A stretch of DNA of 11,314 nucleotides from Ramlibacter sp. (lineage in GTDB: Bacteria; Pseudomonadota; Gammaproteobacteria; Burkholderiales; Burkholderiaceae_C): positions 1-11,314 of the forward strand of contig JAQGMT010000031.1 of the NCBI GenBank assembly GCA_028292185.1, in the 5' to 3' direction. The notes under the pieces are model-generated. The model saw only the letters and a program-made list of their open reading frames with translations. It was not told where the DNA came from and searched no databases. Within the stretch, counting starts at the first letter, position 1. Each line of letters starts with the position of its first letter. The translations under genes and the position numbers were made by a program. Positions 1 to 6,291 of this stretch are shown piece after piece.

Positions 1-774
1 CCGCTGGCCGACAGCGTGGAAGCGCTGGCGCTGGCTTACGACGCGATGCAGGGCGCGGACCGGCTCGATCCCGGCTGCCACGCGCTGGCGGTGCAGGCTG
101 CTTCGCCGCAGCTGGCCGCGGGCACACGCGGCCTGCGCATCGGGATTCTCGGCGGCTACTTCCAGGTCAACGCAACGGATGCCGCGCGGTCGGTGGTTAC
201 GCAGGCCGCGCGCAGCCTGGGTGCTGCCGACGAAGTGCTCTGGCCCGAGCCCGAGCTGGGCCGCGCCGCGGCATTCATCATCACCGCGAGCGAGGGTGGC
301 AGCCTGCACCTGAAGGACTTGCGCACCCGGGCCGAGGAGTTCGAGCCGCTGTCGGTTCATCGCTTCGTGGCAGGGGCCCTGCAGCCCGCCGACTGGTACC
401 TGAAGGCACAGCGCTATCGGCGTTCCTACCGCGACCAGGTGAATGCGTTGTTCGAGCAATGGGATGTGCTGATCGCGCCGGCGACACCCGTGATCGCGCC
501 GGTGATCGGCACCGAGTGGCTCGAGCTCAATGGCACGAGACATCCCAGCCGTGCGGCGATGGGCCTGTTGACGCAGCCGGTTTCTTTCGCGGGCTGCCCC
601 GTGGTTGCCGCACCGATGTGGCCTGAAGGGACGGGCGGTATGCCGATCGGGGTCCAGCTGATCGCGGCGCCCTGGCGCGAGGACTTGTGCCTGCGCGCCG
701 CGCGTGTGCTGCAAGACGCAGGGGTGGCGCGGCTTGCCCCCGTGGCGGGTCTCGCAGGAAAAGGGAGCAAGTAA
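1..774 (+). CDS. AtzE-family amidase (amidase signature), 5'-truncated by window
   Basis: This is the C-terminal ~257 residues of an amidase-signature hydrolase. The frame is open from base 1, so the start and the Lys-cis-Ser-Ser catalytic part lie to the left of the window. The visible part matches what I know of AtzE-family amidohydrolases (HpxY-like): a helix with YLKAQRYRRSYRDQV, then DVLIAPATPVIAP, then TQPVSFAGCPVVAAP, and a C-terminal GGMPIGVQLIAAPWRED block. AtzE with its small partner AtzG deaminates 1-carboxybiuret in cyanuric acid degradation; the related HpxY sits in the oxalurate/urate locus of Klebsiella. The stop codon directly abuts the ATG of an AtzH/HpxZ-type gene, which is the usual AtzE-AtzH order. 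An AtzG-like gene (DUF4089) would be expected just upstream. The family is fairly certain. The exact substrate cannot be read here, and the catalytic residues cannot be checked. Confidence 0.85.
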   Translation, partial: PLADSVEALALAYDAMQGADRLDPGCHALAVQAASPQLAAGTRGLRIGILGGYFQVNATDAARSVVTQAARSLGAADEVLWPEPELGRAAAFIITASEGGSLHLKDLRTRAEEFEPLSVHRFVAGALQPADWYLKAQRYRRSYRDQVNALFEQWDVLIAPATPVIAPVIGTEWLELNGTRHPSRAAMGLLTQPVSFAGCPVVAAPMWPEGTGGMPIGVQLIAAPWREDLCLRAARVLQDAGVARLAPVAGLAGKGSK

Positions 775-1149
775 ATGCAGATCAACTTGCCTGACGTGTT
801 GATCGAAGTGACCGCGGCGTTCGATCGCTACGAGCAAGCCCTGGTCGGCAACGACGTGGCCGTGCTCGACGAGCTGTTCTGGAACAGTCCGCACACCCTT
901 CGTTACGGCGTCACTGAAAACCTTTATGGCTACGACGCGATTTGCGCGTTTCGTGCAGCGCGCCCGGCGCAAGGTTTGGCGCGCACGGTGCTGAAGACGG
1001 TGATCACCACCTACGGCCGCGACTTCGCCACGGCGAACATCGAATTCCAGCGCGGCACCGGCGCGCCTCCGGGCCGGCAAAGCCAGACCTGGATGCGCAC
1101 GCCCGACGGATGGCGCGTCGTGGCGGCCCACGTCAGTCTTCTTTCATGA
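775..1149 (+). CDS. AtzH/HpxZ-type small protein (DUF3225, NTF2/SnoaL-like fold)
   Basis: A 124-residue protein matching the AtzH/HpxZ family in length and pattern: an N-terminal helix FDRYEQALVGNDV, LDELFWNSPHTLRYG, ENLYGYDAI, FRAARP, and a C-terminal TPDGWRVVAAHVSLL strand. AtzH is described as a decarboxylating amidohydrolase that turns 1,3-dicarboxyurea into allophanate; HpxZ belongs to oxalurate catabolism. From memory, AtzH depends on a Tyr and an Arg about 24 residues apart (Tyr22 and Arg46); here Tyr19 and Arg43 have the same spacing. The start is well supported: ATG immediately follows the amidase stop (TAAATG), with GGGAG at 763-767 seven bases upstream inside the amidase end. It is likely cotranslated with the AtzE-type gene. 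Family assignment is strong. Whether it works in a biuret-like or an oxalurate-like pathway depends on neighbours; the biuret hydrolase downstream favours the former. Confidence 0.85.
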   Translation: MQINLPDVLIEVTAAFDRYEQALVGNDVAVLDELFWNSPHTLRYGVTENLYGYDAICAFRAARPAQGLARTVLKTVITTYGRDFATANIEFQRGTGAPPGRQSQTWMRTPDGWRVVAAHVSLLS

Positions 1150-1198
1150 ATCCTGCTTCTGCCCCGCTGTCCTTTTCAACTTCACCCCGGAGAAAACC

Positions 1199-2320
1199 AT
1201 GAGCCCCAAGAACTTCAATCGCCGCGACTCGCTGAAATCACTGGCCGCCTTGGGTGCCGCCGGCACGCTGGGCGCCTTCAGCGAATTCGCGCTCGCGCAA
1301 AAACCCCTCACCGTCGGCGTGATCTACGTCGGGCCGCGCGATGACTACGGCTACAACCAGGCGCAAGCCGAAGCTGCCGCGGCGCTGAAGAAAATGGCCG
1401 GCGTGAAAGTGGTGGAGGAAGAGAACGTGCCGGAAACCGCTGCCGTGCAAAAGACGATGACCGGGATGATCGCGCAGGACGGCGCGTCGCTGCTGTTCCC
1501 CACCTCGTACGGCTATTTCGATCCCCATGTGATCGCGGTGGCGTCCAAATTCCCCGATGTGCGCTTAGCGCATTGCGGCGGCCTCTGGACCGAAGGAAAG
1601 CATCCGAAGAACGCGGCCAGCTACTTCGGCTACATCGACGAGTGTCAGTACCTCAACGGCGTGATCGCGGGCCACATGAGCAAAAGCGGCAAGATCGGCT
1701 TCGTCGCCGCCAAGCCCATTCCGCAGGTGCTGCGCAACATCAATGCATTCACGATGGGCGCACGGTCGGTCAAGCCCGGTATCACCACCAACGTGATCTT
1801 CACCGGGGACTGGTCGATGCCGGTGAAAGAAGCGGAGGCGACCAACAGCCTGGCCGACCAGGGCGTGGACGTCTTCACCATGCACGTGGACGGCCCGAAG
1901 GTAATCGTCGAGACAGCGGCCAAGCGCGGCAAGATGGTGTGCGGCTACCACGCAAGCCAGGCCAAGCTGGCGCCGCAGGCCTACCTCACCGGAGCCGAGT
2001 GGAACTGGCTCACCGCCTACAGCACGTTCATCGACGCGGCCCGCAGCGGCAAGCCGCACCCCAACTTCGTTCGCGGCGGGCTGAAGGAAGGCTTCGTGAA
2101 GATGTCGGCTTATGGGCCTGCGGTGAGCGATGCGGCCAAGAAATCGGCCGATACGACCAAGGCGCAGATGATCGCCGGCAAGTTCGACATCTTCAAGGGC
2201 CCGCTGAAGGACAACAAGGGCGCGGTGGTCATCCCGGCGGGAAAGAGCTATCCGCAAACCGACATCGAACTCGAAAAGATGAACTTCCTCGTCGAAGGCG
2301 TGGTCGGCTCGATAGGCTGA
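1199..2320 (+). CDS. BMP-family ABC transporter substrate-binding protein, Tat-exported
   Basis: A 373-residue periplasmic binding protein of the BMP/PnrA type (Pfam Bmp family), the class that serves nucleoside- and purine-like ABC importers. The N-terminus carries a twin-arginine signal: Arg8-Arg9 followed by Ser-Leu-Lys and a hydrophobic stretch, with a probable cleavage site around Ala33-Gln34 (FALA/QKP). The mature protein opens KPLTVGVIYVGPRDDYGYNQ, the usual first strand and ligand loop, and ends in a typical IPAGKSYPQTDIELEKMNFLVEGV tail block. The start is supported by GGAGA at 1189-1193, five bases before the ATG. It is the first gene of the ABC set completed by the permeases at 2505-4519 and the ATPase at 6278-7936. 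The ligand is not readable from sequence; the neighbouring urea-type hydrolases suggest biuret or a related ureide rather than a nucleoside. Confidence 0.92.
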   Translation: MSPKNFNRRDSLKSLAALGAAGTLGAFSEFALAQKPLTVGVIYVGPRDDYGYNQAQAEAAAALKKMAGVKVVEEENVPETAAVQKTMTGMIAQDGASLLFPTSYGYFDPHVIAVASKFPDVRLAHCGGLWTEGKHPKNAASYFGYIDECQYLNGVIAGHMSKSGKIGFVAAKPIPQVLRNINAFTMGARSVKPGITTNVIFTGDWSMPVKEAEATNSLADQGVDVFTMHVDGPKVIVETAAKRGKMVCGYHASQAKLAPQAYLTGAEWNWLTAYSTFIDAARSGKPHPNFVRGGLKEGFVKMSAYGPAVSDAAKKSADTTKAQMIAGKFDIFKGPLKDNKGAVVIPAGKSYPQTDIELEKMNFLVEGVVGSIG

Positions 2321-2323
2321 AAA

Positions 2324-2484
2324 AAATGGCCCCCACGCTTGACACTGCGTGCCTGCGCTGCCCCCCGAGGGGGCCCTCGCGCCTTGGGGCGGCCCGGCGG
2401 CGCGAAATGGCCCCCACGCTTGACACTGCGTGCCTGCGCTGCCCCCCGAGAGGGCCCTCGCGCCTTGGGGCGGCCCGGCGGCGC
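2324..2484 (+). repeat. Two tandem copies of an ~80-bp GC-rich intergenic repeat
   Basis: Copy 1 is 2324-2403 and copy 2 is 2405-2484, a period of 81 bp. I see one mismatch over 80 bases (G at 2370, A at 2451). Each copy contains a CACGC/GCGTG inverted pair around an 8-base loop (2334-2351 and 2415-2432), then a C-run/G-run hairpin, a CGAGGG/CCCTCG pair (reduced by the mismatch in copy 2) and a GGGCGGCCCGGCGG tail. This resembles a dispersed repeat that I associate with Comamonadaceae genomes. It starts four bases after the binding-protein stop and ends 20 bases before the chosen permease start, so it fills nearly the whole gap. No T-tract follows, so it is not a classical terminator; the transcript would fold strongly here. 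Confidence 0.93.
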
Positions 2485-2504
2485 TCGAGCCGGTTGGCTG
2501 GCTT

Positions 2505-3602
2505 ATGCGCGGGATAAAGGAAGCGCTGTTGCCCATCGCGGCCATCGCGGTCGCGCTGCTGGTGTTCGGCATCGTGGTCTGGTTCGCCGGCGTCAATCCG
2601 GCGCAGGTGTGGTTGCTGCTGTTCAAGGGCGCCTTCGGCGATTGGTATTCCTGGCAGAACACCTTGCAGCGCGCGGCGCCTTTGATGCTCACCGCACTGT
2701 GCGTCGCCCTTCCGGCTCGCGCGGGGCTGGTGATCATCGGCGGCGAGGGCGCGTTCGTGCTGGGCGGCTTGGCTTGTGCGGCGTTGGCGCAGGAAATGCC
2801 GCTGCCGCCCAACATCGCCGGGACCTGGGCGGTGTGCCTTGCGGGCGCGGCGGCGGGCGGGCTGTGGATCATGCTGGCAGGGTGGTTGCGCCAGTTCCGC
2901 GGCATCAACGAAACCATCAGCAGCCTGTTGCTCGCGTACGTGGCGATCGGCCTGTTCAAGCACATCGTGGAAGGCCCACTGCGGGATCCGGCGAGTCTCA
3001 ACAAGCCATCTACGTTTGCGCTGGCCGAAGGCCTGCAGATTTCCGGCATCGGCGGCTCGGACGTGCACTGGGGCTTCGTGCTGGATGTGATCGCCTGCAT
3101 TGCCTCGGCCTTGTGGCTGCGCTGGACGCCCTCGGGATTTTCCGTTCGGGTGGTTGGCGGCAACCTGCGCACCGCGCAATTGATGGGATTGCCGGCGTCG
3201 CGCCTGGTGCTGTTGGCGTGCGGGCTGGGCGGGGCCAGTGCCGGGTTGGCCGGGGCGGTCGAAGTGGCGGCGGTCCACACCAGCGCCAACGCTTCGCTGA
3301 TCGCGGGCTACGGCTACAGCGGCATCCTGGTGTCGTTCATCGCGCGCCATCAACCGCTGGCGGTGATTCCGGTGGCCGTCGTGTTCGGCGGCTTCGGTGC
3401 GGCGGGCAGCCTGCTGCAGCGCAGGCTGGGGCTGCCCGATGCTTCGGTGCTGCTGCTGCAAGGCATCGCCTTCGTGATGATCCTGGCCAGCGAGGCGCTG
3501 CGCGACTTTGATTGGAAGGCGTTTTGGGCGGCGAGGAACCGGCACACGCGGGTGCCTGCCCCAATCACGCGTGCAAACGTGGGGGAGGAAGTCAACGCAT
3601 GA
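2505..3602 (+). CDS. ABC transporter permease (BPD_transp_2; NupB/YufP-like)
   Basis: A 365-residue inner-membrane protein with many hydrophobic segments, the first at about residues 7-28 (LLPIAAIAVALLVFGIVVWF). It is the larger of the two permeases usual for BMP-type importers. The family motif appears as IIGGEGAF at residues 77-84, and SGFSVRVVGGNLRTAQLMG forms the cytoplasmic coupling region that contacts the ATPase. I chose ATG 2505. The frame stays open further upstream to a GTG at 2430, but those 25 extra residues are encoded by repeat copy 2 and are proline- and alanine-rich rather than permease-like. The chosen start has no clear Shine-Dalgarno, perhaps because the repeat lies where it should be. 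The stop overlaps the next gene as ATGA at 3599-3602, so translation is probably coupled. Confidence 0.9.
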   Translation: MRGIKEALLPIAAIAVALLVFGIVVWFAGVNPAQVWLLLFKGAFGDWYSWQNTLQRAAPLMLTALCVALPARAGLVIIGGEGAFVLGGLACAALAQEMPLPPNIAGTWAVCLAGAAAGGLWIMLAGWLRQFRGINETISSLLLAYVAIGLFKHIVEGPLRDPASLNKPSTFALAEGLQISGIGGSDVHWGFVLDVIACIASALWLRWTPSGFSVRVVGGNLRTAQLMGLPASRLVLLACGLGGASAGLAGAVEVAAVHTSANASLIAGYGYSGILVSFIARHQPLAVIPVAVVFGGFGAAGSLLQRRLGLPDASVLLLQGIAFVMILASEALRDFDWKAFWAARNRHTRVPAPITRANVGEEVNA

Positions 3603-4519
3603 CCGCCGACCAGCTCCTCATCTTCATTGCCGGCATCGTCGGCGGCGCGCTGCGGGTGGGCGCGCCTTTTCTTTTCGTCAGCCTCGGCGAATGCCTCACC
3701 GAAAAATCGGGCCGCATCAACCTGGGCCTCGAGGGCGTGCTGGTGTTGTCGGCGATGTCCGCGTTCGGCGCTTCCTGGCTCAGCGGCTCTGCATGGATCG
3801 GCGTCCTGGCCGGGGCCGCCACCGGCGCAGCGCTCGCCGCCTTGCATGGAGTGCTCTGCTCCTTGCCGCGCGTCAACGATGTGGCCACGGGTATCGCGCT
3901 CATGTTGCTGGGAATGGGTTTGGCGTTTTACCTCGGCAAGCCGCTGATCCAGCCGCAGGCGCCGCAGATACCGGCGATCGCGCTGGGCAACTGGAGCAGT
4001 TCATCGGCCGTTCGCTCGGCCCTGCAAGTCAATGCATTGGTACCGATCGGCGTGGCGCTGGCCGTGGCGATGTGGTGGGCCTTCGCCACCACGCGCGCCG
4101 GACTGCTGGTGCGCATGGCCGGCGACTCGGCGAACGCCACCCGCGCACTCGGCTACTCCGTGTCCGGCATTCGCATCGCGGCCACCGCCGCCGGCGGCAT
4201 GATCGCCGGTCTGGGCGGCGCCTCGCTCACGCTGTTCTATCCCGGCAGCTGGAACGAAGGCATCTCCAGCGGCCAGGGCCTGATCGCGGTGGCCCTGGTG
4301 ATCTTCGCGCGCTGGAGCCCGCTGCGCTGCGTCGGCGCGGCCTTGATGTTCGGTGGCGCCGGCGCGATCGGCCCGGCATTGCAATCGATCGGGGTGGGCT
4401 GGGGCTATCACCTGTTCAACATCGTGCCTTACGTACTCACCCTCTTGATCCTGGTGCTGACGTGCAAGCCCGGCAGCGTGATCGCCGGCAGCCCGGGCGA
4501 GCTTTCTGCCACAAAGTAA
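3599..4519 (+). CDS. ABC transporter permease (BPD_transp_2; NupC/YufQ-like)
   Basis: A 306-residue inner-membrane permease, the shorter partner of the pair. It has the family hallmark INLGLEGVLVL at residues 40-50, repeated hydrophobic segments, and a cytoplasmic loop TTRAGLLVRMAGDSANATRALGYS followed by GMIAGLGGASLTLF. The frame extends upstream to 3512, but ATG 3599 is preferred: it has a strong GGGGGAGGA ribosome site at 3581-3589 and the ATGA overlap with the preceding permease. It should form a heterodimeric channel with the 2505-3602 product and be energised by the ATPase at 6278-7936. The ATPase gene does not follow directly, as it usually does; two hydrolase genes intervene. Confidence 0.92.
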   Translation: MTADQLLIFIAGIVGGALRVGAPFLFVSLGECLTEKSGRINLGLEGVLVLSAMSAFGASWLSGSAWIGVLAGAATGAALAALHGVLCSLPRVNDVATGIALMLLGMGLAFYLGKPLIQPQAPQIPAIALGNWSSSSAVRSALQVNALVPIGVALAVAMWWAFATTRAGLLVRMAGDSANATRALGYSVSGIRIAATAAGGMIAGLGGASLTLFYPGSWNEGISSGQGLIAVALVIFARWSPLRCVGAALMFGGAGAIGPALQSIGVGWGYHLFNIVPYVLTLLILVLTCKPGSVIAGSPGELSATK

Positions 4520-4530
4520 ATGGAAACGAC

Positions 4531-5601
4531 ATGACTGGTCTTGGGGGTCTCAATAAATCGGCGCAAGGCGTGGTCATGGGCCTGGTGCAGCTGCAGCTGC
4601 CGGTGGTCAAGACCGCCGAAGACCTGGCGGCGCAGACGCGCCGCATCTGCGAACTGGTTGGCAAAGCCCGCCGCAACCTGTCCACCATGGACCTGGTGGT
4701 GTTTCCCGAGTACGCGCTGCACGGTTTGTCCATGGACACCAGCCCGCAGGTCATGTGCTCGCTCGACGGACCGGAAGTGGCGGCGTTCAAGCGGGCGTGC
4801 GCCGAGCACAAGATATGGGGCTGCTTCTCGATCATGGAGCGCAACCCTGGCGGCAACCCGTACAACAGCGGGCTCATCATCGACGACACGGGCGCGATCA
4901 AGCTGTACTACCGCAAGCTCCATCCGTGGGTGCCGGTGGAGCCGTGGGAGCCGGGCAACCTGGGCATCCCGGTCTGCGAGGGCCCGAACGGCAGCAAGAT
5001 CGCGCTGATCATCTGCCACGACGGAATGTTCCCCGAAATGGCGCGCGAGGCCGCATACAAGGGCGCCGAGATCATCATCCGCACCGCCGGCTACACCGCC
5101 CCGATCCGCCACGCCTGGCAGATCACCAACCAGGCGAACGCGTTCTGCAATCTCGCCTACACCGCGAACGTCTGCATGTGCGGCAGTGACGGCAGCTTCG
5201 ATTCGATGGGCGAAGGCATGTTCTGCAATTTCGACGGGAGCGTGCTGGTGCAAGGCGGCGGCCGTGTCGACGAGATCATCACCTGCGAGCTGCGGCCCGA
5301 CCTGGTGCGCGAGGCGCGGGCCGGCTGGGGCGTCGAGAACAACATGTACCAGCTCTATCACCGCGGCTATGTGGCCGTGAAGGGCGGCGCGCAAGACTGC
5401 CCTTACACCTATATGCACGACATGGCGGCCGGGCGGTACGAGCTGCCGTGGCAGGTGGAGGTCACCGACGGCACCAGTTGTGGCTTCGAGGCGCCGACTC
5501 GCAACTACATCGGGCCGCAGGTGCATCCGCTGGTCGCTGACTCCGCCCCCACCCCAGCCTTGCCCGAGGGGGGCGGGGAGCAGTTCAAGAAAGCCGCTTA
5601 G
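4531..5601 (+). CDS. Formamidase/aliphatic amidase, nitrilase superfamily (AmiF-like)
   Basis: A 356-residue C-N hydrolase of the nitrilase superfamily, closest by eye to formamidase AmiF. The catalytic residues are Glu60 (VVFPEY), Lys129 (YYRKLHPW), Cys162 (IICHDGM) and the structural Glu137 (VPVEPWEPG). Further AmiF-like blocks are GCFSIMERNP, PYNSGLII, MAREAAYKGAEI, EGMFCNFDGSVLVQGG, WGVENNMYQLYHRGYVAVKGG and DMAAGRYELPW. Known formamidases release ammonia and formate from formamide, and aliphatic amidases act on small amides. The setting among biuret-type genes makes a ureide-derived amide possible too. The frame is open far upstream, but the preceding permease occupies that DNA, so ATG 4531, eleven bases after the permease stop, is chosen; its ribosome site is weak (GGAAACG). 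Residues from about 338 on (PTPALPEGGG) look repeat-derived. Superfamily certain, AmiF subgroup likely, substrate open. Confidence 0.85.
   Translation: MTGLGGLNKSAQGVVMGLVQLQLPVVKTAEDLAAQTRRICELVGKARRNLSTMDLVVFPEYALHGLSMDTSPQVMCSLDGPEVAAFKRACAEHKIWGCFSIMERNPGGNPYNSGLIIDDTGAIKLYYRKLHPWVPVEPWEPGNLGIPVCEGPNGSKIALIICHDGMFPEMAREAAYKGAEIIIRTAGYTAPIRHAWQITNQANAFCNLAYTANVCMCGSDGSFDSMGEGMFCNFDGSVLVQGGGRVDEIITCELRPDLVREARAGWGVENNMYQLYHRGYVAVKGGAQDCPYTYMHDMAAGRYELPWQVEVTDGTSCGFEAPTRNYIGPQVHPLVADSAPTPALPEGGGEQFKKAA
5541..5580 (+). repeat. GC-rich hairpin repeat-like element inside the amidase 3' end
   Basis: The left arm CTCCGCCCCC (5541-5550) can pair with GGGGGCGGGGAG (5569-5580) with two unpaired bases, giving a strong G/C hairpin over a loop CCAGCCTTGCCCGAG-like core. 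In the reading frame it encodes PTPALPEGGG. Short proline/glycine tails of this type are common where dispersed REP-like elements have entered the end of a bacterial gene. It lies 20 to 60 bases before the amidase stop and just upstream of the biuret hydrolase gene, so it could also act on mRNA stability. I see no second copy in the window, so the repeat status rests on resemblance only. Confidence 0.45.
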
Positions 5602-5610
5602 GCGACTGCC

Positions 5611-6291
5611 ATGCAACGATTCATCCCGGCGAATCCCTACCCCTGGCCGTACAACGGCGACCTGCAGCCTGGCAACACGGCGCTGGTCGTGATCGACATG
5701 CAGACCGACTTCTGCGGGGTCGGCGGCTACGTCGACAAGATGGGCTACGACATCTCGCTCACGCGCGCGCCCATCGAGCCGCTGAAGAAGCTCATCGCGG
5801 TGATGCGGCGCGCCGGCTATCCCATCATCCACACGCGCGAAGGCCACCGCCCCGACTTGTCCGACCTGCCCGCCAACAAGCGCTGGCGCTCGCGCCAACT
5901 CGGAGCGGGCATCGGCGACGACGGTCCATGCGGCCGCATCCTGGTGCGCGGCGAGCCGGGCTGGGAAATCATTCCCGAGCTGGCACCATTGCCCGGCGAG
6001 ACCATCATCGACAAACCCGGAAAGGGCTCGTTCTGCGCCACCGACCTGGAATTGATCCTGCGCACGCGCGGCATCGTCAACCTGATTCTCACCGGCATCA
6101 CCACAGACGTCTGCGTGCACACCACGATGCGCGAAGCCAATGACCGCGGCTTCGAATGCCTGGCGCTGTCGGATTGCACCGCGGCCACCGACAAAGGCAA
6201 CCACGAAGCCGCGCTGAAGATGATCACCATGCAGGGCGGCGTGTTCGGCGCGCACGCCACATCCCAGGCGGTGCTCGATGTCCTCGCGTGA
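5611..6291 (+). CDS. biuH: Biuret hydrolase (isochorismatase-like cysteine hydrolase)
   Basis: A 226-residue isochorismatase-fold amidohydrolase, predicted to convert biuret to allophanate and ammonia in the cytoplasm. It resembles the Rhizobium leguminosarum BiuH sequence as I remember it, including PYPWPYNGDL, ALVVIDMQTDFCG, HTREGHRPDLSDLPANKRWRS, GPCGRILVRGEPGW, DKPGKGSFCATDLEL, GITTDVCV and MQGGVFG. The triad Asp36-Lys142-Cys175 of that enzyme would be Asp29, Lys135 and Cys168 here, all with offset 7. The substrate-contact residues Phe41, Lys145 and Gln215 fall on Phe34, Lys138 and Gln208 with the same offset. The ATG follows the amidase stop by nine bases, with only a weak AGG. The 3' end overlaps the ATPase gene by 14 bases. 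The main alternative is a close paralogue such as a triuret- or ureidoacrylate-type hydrolase, but the residue agreement makes biuret the best call. Confidence 0.87.
   Translation: MQRFIPANPYPWPYNGDLQPGNTALVVIDMQTDFCGVGGYVDKMGYDISLTRAPIEPLKKLIAVMRRAGYPIIHTREGHRPDLSDLPANKRWRSRQLGAGIGDDGPCGRILVRGEPGWEIIPELAPLPGETIIDKPGKGSFCATDLELILRTRGIVNLILTGITTDVCVHTTMREANDRGFECLALSDCTAATDKGNHEAALKMITMQGGVFGAHATSQAVLDVLA

Noticed and set aside
1..1149. Oxalurate (hpxY-hpxZ) pathway as the primary reading of the first two genes
   Set aside because: The families are shared between oxalurate and carboxybiuret routes. The biuret hydrolase in the same operon favours the latter, though oxalurate cannot be fully excluded without the upstream genes.
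2339..2344. TTGACA in each repeat copy (also 2420-2425) as a possible -35 box
   Set aside because: Sixteen to eighteen bases downstream lies only a C/G run, so no -10 box exists. TTGACA is part of the hairpin loop.
2324..2484. CRISPR-like or tandem array
   Set aside because: Only two direct copies with no unique spacers; each is 80 bp with internal hairpins. This is a dispersed intergenic repeat in tandem.
1565..3289. Minus-strand open frame of 574 codons, with an overlapping 438-codon one at 2229-3545
   Set aside because: Both lie opposite the well-supported binding protein and permease, cross the repeat, and have low-complexity Ala/Arg/Pro/His composition with no family motif. They are GC-driven shadows.
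2339..3511. Plus-strand 390-codon frame overlapping the first permease in another register
   Set aside because: It starts in the repeat and is Arg/Gly-rich without hydrophobic segments, whereas the alternative frame encodes a proper permease.
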